From positions 124,001 through 188,000 of the forward strand of contig CAWARA010000030.1 of NCBI GenBank assembly GCA_963784195.1: DNA of 64,000 nt, written 5' to 3'. Position 1 is the stretch's first letter. Each line of letters opens with the position of its first letter. A program made the position numbers and the translations under genes. This document shows positions 57,512 to 64,000 of this stretch, piece after piece. Source of the DNA: CAVQAH01 sp963784195 (GTDB taxonomy: Bacteria; Acidobacteriota; Vicinamibacteria; Vicinamibacterales; 2-12-FULL-66-21). Below the pieces are notes generated by a model, which had not been told where the DNA came from, searched no databases, and saw nothing but the letters and a program-made list of their open reading frames with translations.

Positions 57512-58123
57512 ATGAGACTCCCCCTTCGCCTACTGCTCGTCACACTGTTCGTCACTCCCTGCATCTACGCGTCCGCGGACTCCGTCCGCGCGGCCCAGGA
57601 CACGGAATTCATACGGGCTCTCGAGAAGGCGCAGGAATCGCGGCCTGCGACGCTGACAGCGACGGCGCGGATTGCACCGGAGTCGGAGCCGGGCACACCG
57701 CTCGTCATTCACGGCACCGCGTTCGCGGAAGATGGCAAGACACCGCTCGCCAACGCGGTCATCTTTGCGTATCACACGGACAAGGAAGGCGTTTACGACA
57801 AGCCGGGTGCGCCCCCGCATTCGTGGCGGCTCCGTGGCTGGGCAAAGACGGACGCGAAGGGCGCATTCGAGTTCCGCACGATCAAGCCCGGATCGTATCC
57901 GGCGTCGAAGAACCCCGCACACGTGCACTTCACCATCTTCTCGGGCAACTCGCGCTATCACGCGGGCGAGCTGCAGTTTGCCGATGACAAATTCATCGGC
58001 GCGCAGGAGCGAGAAAACTCGAAGAAGCAGGGCGAGTTCGGATCCGTCCGGACGGTTCGTCACGAAGGAACGACGGAGCACGTCGACTTCAATGTGAAGG
58101 TCAATCCCAGCCAGCGATTCTGA
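57512..58123 (+). CDS. Secreted intradiol ring-cleavage dioxygenase-like protein
   Basis: 203 residues with a signal peptide (LLLVTLFVTPCIYASA). The intradiol dioxygenase core shows VIHGTAFAEDGKTPLANAVIFAYHTDKEGVY, then GWAKTDAKGAFEFRTIKPGSYP, and the His-x-His of NPAHVHFTIFSG. The likely Fe(III) ligands (Tyr in GVY, Tyr in GSYP and the two His) are present. Known family members cleave catechol or protocatechuate, but a secreted single-domain form without a degradation cluster has no assigned substrate. It could equally be a structural relative that is not catalytic. It faces tsaE tail to tail. Confidence 0.85.
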   Translation: MRLPLRLLLVTLFVTPCIYASADSVRAAQDTEFIRALEKAQESRPATLTATARIAPESEPGTPLVIHGTAFAEDGKTPLANAVIFAYHTDKEGVYDKPGAPPHSWRLRGWAKTDAKGAFEFRTIKPGSYPASKNPAHVHFTIFSGNSRYHAGELQFADDKFIGAQERENSKKQGEFGSVRTVRHEGTTEHVDFNVKVNPSQRF

Positions 58124-58131
58124 CCGTCGGC

Positions 58132-58593
58132 TCAGCCTGTCCGTTTGATCCGGATCCGGCGGGTCGTGTCGGATTCGTGCGGGTCCGACACAAAAGAGAT
58201 GCGCACGTCGATGGCGGCCGTCGGCCGGTCGTGCCACCGTTCCGGCCATTCGATGGCGACGACCGCCTCGCCGCTGATCATCTCGTCGAGTCCGAGGTCG
58301 GTTGCTTCGACTGGCGTCAACCGGTAGAGATCGACGTGCTGAAGCACGAGCCGCCCGCCTGAGTATTCCTGCACGATCGTGAACGTGGGGCTCGAGACAT
58401 CGTCTGCAGGCGCACCGAGTCCGCGCGCCAGGCCGCGAACGAAGGCCGTCTTCCCTGCTCCGAGCTCGCCGTAGAGGAGCACGACGTCACCTGCCGTGAG
58501 TTGAGAGGCGATGCGCTCACCGATGGTGGAGGTTTCTGCCTCGCTGGCGGTGACGACCTCGAGGTCAGTGCTCACAGCTCGCAACTCAACCAA
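58132..58593 (-). CDS. tsaE: tRNA threonylcarbamoyladenosine biosynthesis ATPase TsaE
   Basis: 153 residues. P-loop GELGAGKTAFVRGLARGLGA, the SSPTFTIVQEYSGG segment, the HVDLYRL motif and EWPERW near the end match TsaE, which powers the TsaB-TsaD step of t6A37 synthesis. The N-terminal about 12 residues before DLEVVTASEAET may be leader-derived. It is intact. Confidence 0.95.
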   Translation of the reverse strand: MVELRAVSTDLEVVTASEAETSTIGERIASQLTAGDVVLLYGELGAGKTAFVRGLARGLGAPADDVSSPTFTIVQEYSGGRLVLQHVDLYRLTPVEATDLGLDEMISGEAVVAIEWPERWHDRPTAAIDVRISFVSDPHESDTTRRIRIKRTG

Positions 58594-58667
58594 CCAACCA
58601 AAAAGACTCCGTTCCTCCGCGTCTCCGAGTTGAAGCTCGTTCCGTGTCCTCCGTCCGCTCCGTTGAC
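58589..58667. repeat. Dispersed repeat, copy 1 (inverted relative to 60312-60389)
   Basis: About 79 bases containing CTCCGTTCCTCCGCGTCT and GAAGCTCGTTCCGTGTCC. The reverse complement appears at 60312-60389 with only a handful of differences, and shorter copies lie at 18459-18509 and 18712-18764. It overlaps the tsaE start and fills the gap before the nnrD stop. Confidence 0.88.
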
Positions 58668-58680
58668 GGCGGCTCGCAAG

Positions 58681-60255
58681 TCACTGCTCGCGCTTCACAC
58701 GGCGGCGGGCCGTCAGTTCCAACACCGCGTCGCCCAGGCGTCCCGCCACGTCGCCAGCCGTCAGCGCCGTTTCCCCTTCGTCGGCCTCGGCGAGATCGCC
58801 GGCGGTGCCGTGCAGGTAGACCGCGAGCTTCGACGCTGCCTCGGCGTCGAGGAGCTGCGCGAACCACGCGGCGATCATGCCGGTCAGCACGTCGCCGGTC
58901 CCGCCGGTCGCCATCCCCGCATTGCCGGTGAGGTTCACGAAGGACCGGCCGTCGGGCCCGGCAATCACCGTGCGATGCCCTTTGAGAACGACGTGCACGC
59001 GGCGGGCGGCGGCGAATTCCCTGGCGTGCCGCAGTCGATCGTACTGAATGTCTTCGATCGACGTGTTGAGGAGCCGTGCCATCTCGCCAGGATGCGGGGT
59101 GATGATCATGTCGACGCCGTCACGGCCCGTGAGCCGTTCGGGTTCGTCGGCCAACGCGTTCAGCGCATCGGCGTCGAGCACCAGAGGCACGCCTGCACGT
59201 TCGACGATGGCGTGCACGAAGGCCAGCGTGCCTGGCGCCTGACCGAGGCCCGGCCCGATCGCGATGACGTCCGCTTTCAAATCGAGGACACGATCGACCG
59301 CGGCGAAATCGATCCCGCCCGTCGGCGTCTCGTCGAGCGCTTCCGTCATGTACTCGGGAGCCATGGCGGCAACGATCGGCACGCACGACCGGGGCGTGGC
59401 AACGGTGACCAGGCCTGCTCCCGACTTCAACGCTCCGAGCGCTGCCAGATGAGCCGCGCCCGTGCGTCCCATCGAGCCGGCCACCACGAGCACGCGACCG
59501 AAGTCTCCCTTGTGGGAATCCGGCGCCCGCGCCGGGACCAGCTCGCGCATCCGCTCTCGCGTGAGCAGCTCGAGATACGGCCCCTCGAGCTCGTCGAACA
59601 CCGGGTACGGAATCCCGATGTCGGCAATGACGAGATCTCCAGCAAGCGTATCGGCCGGTGGAAACACGAGAGGGATCTTCGGCGCGCCGAGCGTGACTGT
59701 CATCGACGCTTCGATCGCTTTCGACTCGACCACGGCGCTATCGGCGGAGAGTCCCGTCGGCAGATCGATCGCGATGACCGGCAACCCGAGGCTGTTGATG
59801 TCTGCGACGACCGTCTCGAGCAGTCCCGACAGCCGCCCGCGAAACCCGGTTCCGAGGATCGCATCGACGATCAGATCGCATTCGGAGAGCTCTGTGGAAT
59901 GCAGCTCCCATTCCTGCGCGTCCGTGATTTCGACAACCGTGAGGCCGATCTGGCCGAGCACTTCGAGATTGGTCCGCGCGTCACCGCGAACCTCGGCGAC
60001 GCTCCCCAGGAGAAAGACGATCGCGTCGACGCCGCGCTGGACGAGCGTACGCGCCACCACGAACCCGTCGCCGCCGTTGTTGCCGCGGCCGCAAATGACG
60101 CCGACGCGACTCGACGTGAGATCTTCGTACGCCGCCTCCATCGCCGCCACTGCCTGACGTCCGGCGTTCTCCATAAGGACGACGGACGGGATCCCGATCT
60201 CCTCGATCGTCCGCCGGTCCGCCTCGCGCATCTGTTCGGTGTTCAGCACCCGCAT
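58681..60255 (-). CDS. nnrD: Bifunctional NAD(P)H-hydrate epimerase / ADP-dependent dehydratase
   Basis: Repairs hydrated NADH/NADPH. 524 residues with both domains: the N-terminal epimerase (YjeF_N) with GRGNNGGDGFVVARTLVQRG and an Asp-rich site near DLIVDAILGTGFRGRLSG, and the C-terminal ribokinase-like dehydratase with TPHPGEMARLLN and GGTGDVLTGMIAAW. Cytoplasmic. Flanked on both sides by inverted copies of the same dispersed repeat. Confidence 0.96.
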   Translation of the reverse strand: MRVLNTEQMREADRRTIEEIGIPSVVLMENAGRQAVAAMEAAYEDLTSSRVGVICGRGNNGGDGFVVARTLVQRGVDAIVFLLGSVAEVRGDARTNLEVLGQIGLTVVEITDAQEWELHSTELSECDLIVDAILGTGFRGRLSGLLETVVADINSLGLPVIAIDLPTGLSADSAVVESKAIEASMTVTLGAPKIPLVFPPADTLAGDLVIADIGIPYPVFDELEGPYLELLTRERMRELVPARAPDSHKGDFGRVLVVAGSMGRTGAAHLAALGALKSGAGLVTVATPRSCVPIVAAMAPEYMTEALDETPTGGIDFAAVDRVLDLKADVIAIGPGLGQAPGTLAFVHAIVERAGVPLVLDADALNALADEPERLTGRDGVDMIITPHPGEMARLLNTSIEDIQYDRLRHAREFAAARRVHVVLKGHRTVIAGPDGRSFVNLTGNAGMATGGTGDVLTGMIAAWFAQLLDAEAASKLAVYLHGTAGDLAEADEGETALTAGDVAGRLGDAVLELTARRRVKREQ

Positions 60256-60311
60256 CGACGAGTCGAGCGTACTGCTTGTGCTAGACTGCGGTCAACGGAC
60301 GCGGGAGCCCC

Positions 60312-60389
60312 GTGAACGGAGCGGACGGAGGACACGGAACGAGCTTCAACTCAGAGACGCGGAGGAACGGAGACTTTTGGTTGGTTCAC
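60312..60389. repeat. Dispersed repeat, copy 2
   Basis: Reverse complement of 58589-58667 with few mismatches (shared core GGAACGAGCTTCAAC, end TTGGTTGGTTCAC). It occupies the divergent nnrD / aminotransferase intergenic region. Confidence 0.88.
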
Positions 60390-60423
60390 GTCGCCTTGGC
60401 GACGGACTCAGATGGAGAGCAGA

Positions 60424-61317
60424 ATGGCGCTGCGCGGCGCAGTTTATGTGAACGGAACGATTTCAAAGGCGGCGGACGCGGTCGTCCCTGTCTACGACCA
60501 CGGGTTTCTGTATGGCGAGGGCATCTACGAGACGCTGAGAACCTACAACCGGGTGCCTTTTCTGTACGAGCGGCACATGAGCCGCCTGCGCGCGTCCGCG
60601 AAACACCTTCATCTCGACGTCCCCGTCGATAACGACACGATGATGGCCTCGATCGACAAGACGGTGGCTGCGGCGGGTGACATGAAGGAGGCCTACATCC
60701 GCGTGCTGGTTACGCGCGGCGTCGGCGAGCTGACCTACGACGTCACCGCCACCCCGGTCTCCTCTCTGATCATCATCGTGAAGCCGGCCGACGAGCCGTC
60801 GGCCCGGATCACGGACAACGGCATCGAAATCTCGCTCGTGTCGATTCTCCGGAATCATCCCGGATCGGTGAACCCGATCATCAAGTCGAACAACCTGCTC
60901 AACAACGCGCTCGCCATGCAGGAGGCGCATCGCCGCGGCGGCGAGGAAGCGCTGATGTGCAACTACCGGGGCGAGTTGTCGGAGTGCTCGCAGTCGAATT
61001 TCTTCATGGTGCGCAACGGCGTCGCGCTGACGCCGAAGTCCGCTGCGGGATTGCTCGAGGGCGTGACGCGCGCTTTCCTGTTCGACGTCGGACGCGACGT
61101 GGGCGTGGAAGTCCGGGACGAGACGCTCTATCCGAAGGACCTCGAGACGGCTGAAGAGGTCTTCATCACCAGCACGACTCGCGAGCTCAGCCCTGTCGTG
61201 CGGATCGACGGCAAGACCGTCGGCACCGGCAAGCCTGGGCCCATCACGAAGAAGCTGCTCGATGGTTACCGCGCACGCGCAGTCGAGATGACCCGCGCAG
61301 TGTCGTCCGCTTCTTGA
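60424..61317 (+). CDS. Class IV aminotransferase (branched-chain or D-amino acid type)
   Basis: About 297 residues from ATG 60424, chosen over ATG 60412 because a GGAGA ribosome site lies 6 bases before it. PLP-enzyme motifs are YDHGFLYGEGIYETLRTYN, the catalytic Lys in NPIIKSNNLLNNALAMQ, and RGELSECSQSNFFMV. The second IlvE-like enzyme of the window. It is more like ilvE/pabC-type proteins with an unresolved substrate than the operon ilvE. It ends inside the 3' end of gcvP (52-base convergent overlap). Confidence 0.9.
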   Translation: MALRGAVYVNGTISKAADAVVPVYDHGFLYGEGIYETLRTYNRVPFLYERHMSRLRASAKHLHLDVPVDNDTMMASIDKTVAAAGDMKEAYIRVLVTRGVGELTYDVTATPVSSLIIIVKPADEPSARITDNGIEISLVSILRNHPGSVNPIIKSNNLLNNALAMQEAHRRGGEEALMCNYRGELSECSQSNFFMVRNGVALTPKSAAGLLEGVTRAFLFDVGRDVGVEVRDETLYPKDLETAEEVFITSTTRELSPVVRIDGKTVGTGKPGPITKKLLDGYRARAVEMTRAVSSAS

Positions 61318-64000
61318 TACGCTTCAATCGGCGGACACGAGCAAATCAGATTGCGATCTCCGTACGGATTGTCGATCCGCGCGACCGCCGGCCAGCGCTT
61401 GCTGGCGCGCACGAACGGTAGCGGGTACGCCGCCTGTTCGCGCGTGTAGGGGTGAGTCCACTCGTCTGAAGTGACCTCGTCGGCCGTGTGCGGCGCGTTC
61501 TTCAGCACGTTGTCGCGGGCGTCGGCGCTGCCGTCCACGACCGCCTGAATCTCGTCGCGAATCGCGATCAGGGCATCGCAGAACCGGTCCAGCTCGTCCT
61601 GCGATTCGCTTTCCGTCGGCTCGATCATCATCGTGCCGGGAACCGGGAACGAGACCGTCGGCGCGTGGAAGCCGTAATCCATCAACCGCTTCGCGACGTC
61701 CTGCTCGTCCACGGACGGCCCTGACCCGTGCTTGAACGGGCGCAGATCGAAAATCATCTCGTGGGCGACACGGCCGTTGTGGTTCGCGTAGAGCACGTCG
61801 TAGTGCCCCTGCAGCCGCGCCTTGATGTAGTTCGCGTTCAGGATGGCGTAGCGCGTGGCGTCGGTGACTCCCTCCGCGCCGAGCATGCGGATGTATCCGT
61901 ACGAGATCAGCAGAATGCTCGCGCTTCCCCACGGAGCCGCAGACACGGCGGGAATGGCTTTCTCGCCGCCGACGCGGACGATAGGATGGCCAGGCAGATA
62001 CGGCGCGAGATGCTTCGCGACCGCAATCGGTCCCATGCCCGGGCCGCCGCCGCCGTGCGGGATCGCAAAGGTCTTGTGCAGGTTCAGGTGACAGACGTCG
62101 GCGCCTATCGCGGCCGGGCTGGTCAGCCCGACCTGCGCGTTCATGTTCGCGCCGTCCATGTACACCTGGCCGCCGTGCTCGTGGATGATCGCGCAGATCT
62201 CGCGGATGTCCTCCTCGAACACGCCGTGCGTTGACGGATAGGTGACCATCAGCGCCGACAGCGCGTCCCGATGCTGTTCCGCCTTCGCCCGCAGATCCGT
62301 CAGATCGACGTTGCCGTTGCGATCGCAGGCGACCACGACCACCTTCAGTCCGGCCATCGCCGCGCTCGCCGGATTCGTCCCGTGCGCGGATGACGGGATC
62401 AGGACGACGGTGCGCTGGGCCTGGCCGCGATCGCGGTGATAGGCGCGAATGGTCATCAGACCGGCGAACTCGCCCTGCGCGCCTGAATTCGGCTGCAACG
62501 AGACGGCCGCAAAGCCGGTGATCCGGCACAGGGCGGTTTCCAGCTCGCGGAAGACCTCGCCGTAGCCCGCCGCCTGCTCCACCGGCACGAACGGATGCAT
62601 GCGCGAGAACTTCGGCCAGGTCACCGGAATCATCTCGGACGCCGCGTTCAGCTTCATCGTGCAGGAGCCGAGCGGGATCATCGAGGTGTCCAGGCCGACG
62701 TCCTTCCGCTCCAGGTTCCGGATGTAGCGCATCATCTTCGTTTCCGAATGATGCGTGTTGAAAACCGGGTGCGTCAGGTACGGTGATGTGCGCTGCAACG
62801 CCGCCGGCGCCGTCAGGCGCCCGCCTGACGCCGCAGTGACCGCCGGTACGGCAGCCTTCCGCGCCACGGCAAAGATCGACACGACGTCCTGCACATCTTC
62901 GAGCGAGACCGTTTCATCGAGGGCGATGCCGATTCCCTGCTCGGTGTACCGGAAGTTGATGTGCCGACGCTCTGCTTCGCTGCGGACGGCCGCGGCATCA
63001 GCACCTTCGATCCACAACGTATCGAAGTAGGCGGCGTTGGCTTGCTTGTACCCGATGCCGGTGAGCGCGCGGTCGACGACCTGCGCGAACCCGTGGATGC
63101 GGCTTGCGATCGCCCGCAGCCCTTCGGGCCCGTGATACACGGCGTACATCGCCGCGATGTTCGCGAGCAGCGCCTGCGCGGTGCAGATGTTCGACGTGGC
63201 TTTCTCGCGGCGGATGTGCTGCTCGCGCGTCTGCAGCGCCATGCGGTAGGCCTGACGGCCGCGCGCATCGATCGACAGGCCGATGATGCGGCCGGGCGCC
63301 TGACGGACGAACGCCTCACGCGTGGCCAGGAACGCCGCGTGCGGGCCGCCGTAGCCCAGAGGCACGCCGAACCGCTGCGAGTTGCCGACGACCGCGTCGG
63401 CACCCATTTCGCCGGGAGGCGTGAACAGCGTCAACGCGAGCAGGTCGGTGGCAAGCGCGACGAGCAGCCCTGCCTTGTGCGCGTTCTCGATGACCTGACG
63501 CGGATCGACGAGCGCGCCGCGATCGTCCGGATACTGCAGCAGCATCCCGAACGCCCGACCGAGCGAATCCTGAGAAAAAGACGACGGATCGCCGACTTCG
63601 AGCGTGATGTTCAGCGGTTCGGCGCGGCCCCGGAGGACATCCAGCGTCTGCGGGAACACGCGATTCGAGACCAGAAACAGGCTGCCAGGCCCGGCCGTCT
63701 TCTTCGCCTGCAACCGGTAGAACATCGTCATTGCCTCTGCCGCCGCCGTGCCCTCGTCGAGCAGTGACGCCGTCGCGATGTCCATTCCGGTCAGATCCTT
63801 GACCACGGTCTGGAAGTTCAGCAGCGACTCGAGCCTGCCCTGCGCGATTTCCGCCTGGTACGGCGTATATGGCGTATACCAGCCAGGGTTCTCGAACACG
63901 TTGCGCAGGATGACGCTCGGGGTCACACAGTCCGAATAGCCGAGGCCGATGAACGACCGCGAGGCGACGTTGTGCGACGCAATCGATCCGAGCCGCCGCA
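61266..64000 (-). CDS. gcvP: Glycine dehydrogenase (decarboxylating), GcvP, 5' partial
   Basis: P-protein of the glycine cleavage system, PLP-dependent. The frame is open to the window edge (upstream of the listed Met the text GLGYSDCV continues), so the start lies beyond 64000. Single-chain (about 950-residue) type: the N-terminal half has ENPGWYTPYTPYQAEIAQGRLESLLNFQT and the C-terminal half YGHGGGGPG-like text, with the PLP Lys codon at 62073-62075 in NLHKTFAIPHGGGGPGMG. The end reads LICSCPPIEAYQ. Confidence 0.96.
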   Translation of the reverse strand, partial: RRLGSIASHNVASRSFIGLGYSDCVTPSVILRNVFENPGWYTPYTPYQAEIAQGRLESLLNFQTVVKDLTGMDIATASLLDEGTAAAEAMTMFYRLQAKKTAGPGSLFLVSNRVFPQTLDVLRGRAEPLNITLEVGDPSSFSQDSLGRAFGMLLQYPDDRGALVDPRQVIENAHKAGLLVALATDLLALTLFTPPGEMGADAVVGNSQRFGVPLGYGGPHAAFLATREAFVRQAPGRIIGLSIDARGRQAYRMALQTREQHIRREKATSNICTAQALLANIAAMYAVYHGPEGLRAIASRIHGFAQVVDRALTGIGYKQANAAYFDTLWIEGADAAAVRSEAERRHINFRYTEQGIGIALDETVSLEDVQDVVSIFAVARKAAVPAVTAASGGRLTAPAALQRTSPYLTHPVFNTHHSETKMMRYIRNLERKDVGLDTSMIPLGSCTMKLNAASEMIPVTWPKFSRMHPFVPVEQAAGYGEVFRELETALCRITGFAAVSLQPNSGAQGEFAGLMTIRAYHRDRGQAQRTVVLIPSSAHGTNPASAAMAGLKVVVVACDRNGNVDLTDLRAKAEQHRDALSALMVTYPSTHGVFEEDIREICAIIHEHGGQVYMDGANMNAQVGLTSPAAIGADVCHLNLHKTFAIPHGGGGPGMGPIAVAKHLAPYLPGHPIVRVGGEKAIPAVSAAPWGSASILLISYGYIRMLGAEGVTDATRYAILNANYIKARLQGHYDVLYANHNGRVAHEMIFDLRPFKHGSGPSVDEQDVAKRLMDYGFHAPTVSFPVPGTMMIEPTESESQDELDRFCDALIAIRDEIQAVVDGSADARDNVLKNAPHTADEVTSDEWTHPYTREQAAYPLPFVRASKRWPAVARIDNPYGDRNLICSCPPIEAYQEADDTARVISTARAR

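Noticed and set aside
58501..60315. 604-codon plus-strand frame opposite nnrD
   Set aside because: Antisense shadow. nnrD carries all its catalytic motifs on the other strand.

Overview
This is a 64 kb GC-rich bacterial chromosomal window with about 52 protein genes, no rRNA or tRNA, no CRISPR array and no recognisable phage or insertion sequence. It looks like a diderm, heterotrophic member of the Acidobacteriota, perhaps Vicinamibacteria-like. That is an inference from the hybrid type IV pilus/type II secretion operon, the MoxR-DUF58-BatA operon, the small microcompartment locus and the many intergenic palindromic repeats. No marker gene here fixes the taxonomy.

Layout. 1-6.2 kb (+): a thiamine-diphosphate gene cluster (2-oxoacid dehydrogenase E1 alpha, E1 beta and E2; split transketolase; a DUF4910/M28-like protein). 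6.2-18.4 kb (-): a YtrA-type GntR regulator, a PHP/CehA-type metallohydrolase, metK, a DUF4342 protein, xerD, then a five-gene MoxR ATPase / DUF58 / BatA / DUF4175-like / membrane protein operon. 18.9-25.5 kb: an amino-sugar and muropeptide salvage locus (murQ, nagB, BadF-type kinase, GHL10 hydrolase, sodium-solute symporter, serine hydrolase). 25.7-31.6 kb (-): a complete ilvD-B-N-C-E operon with a good promoter. 31.8-44.4 kb: an Ig-like lipoprotein, three pseudopilins and a pilus/secretion operon (gspF, gspE, pilM, pilN, pilO, pilP-like, gspD with a cohesin domain), headed by a lytic transglycosylase. 44.5-47.8 kb: a lipoprotein and a minimal microcompartment pair (BMC-H shell protein and aldehyde dehydrogenase). 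47.8-57.4 kb (+): a probable structured RNA, mltD, comM, an M23 peptidase, secA and guaB. 57.5-64 kb: an intradiol-dioxygenase-like protein, tsaE, nnrD, a class IV aminotransferase and gcvP (runs off the window).

Two signals cut across the annotation. First, eight conserved genes are broken by ten single-base gains. Every one is in the same direction, and removing exactly one base per site gives an intact protein of normal family length. The list includes essential secA and three sites in gspD. This looks like uncorrected insertion errors in the sequence rather than gene decay, although one site (ACG TGA C at about 5103-5109) resembles the prfB programmed +1 frameshift. Second, the intergenic spaces carry several families of degenerate short tandem words arranged as inverted repeats (14-mer, 13-mer, 8-mer and about 75-bp families). 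One has perfect 32-bp arms. One pair of near-identical copies flanks nnrD in opposite orientation.
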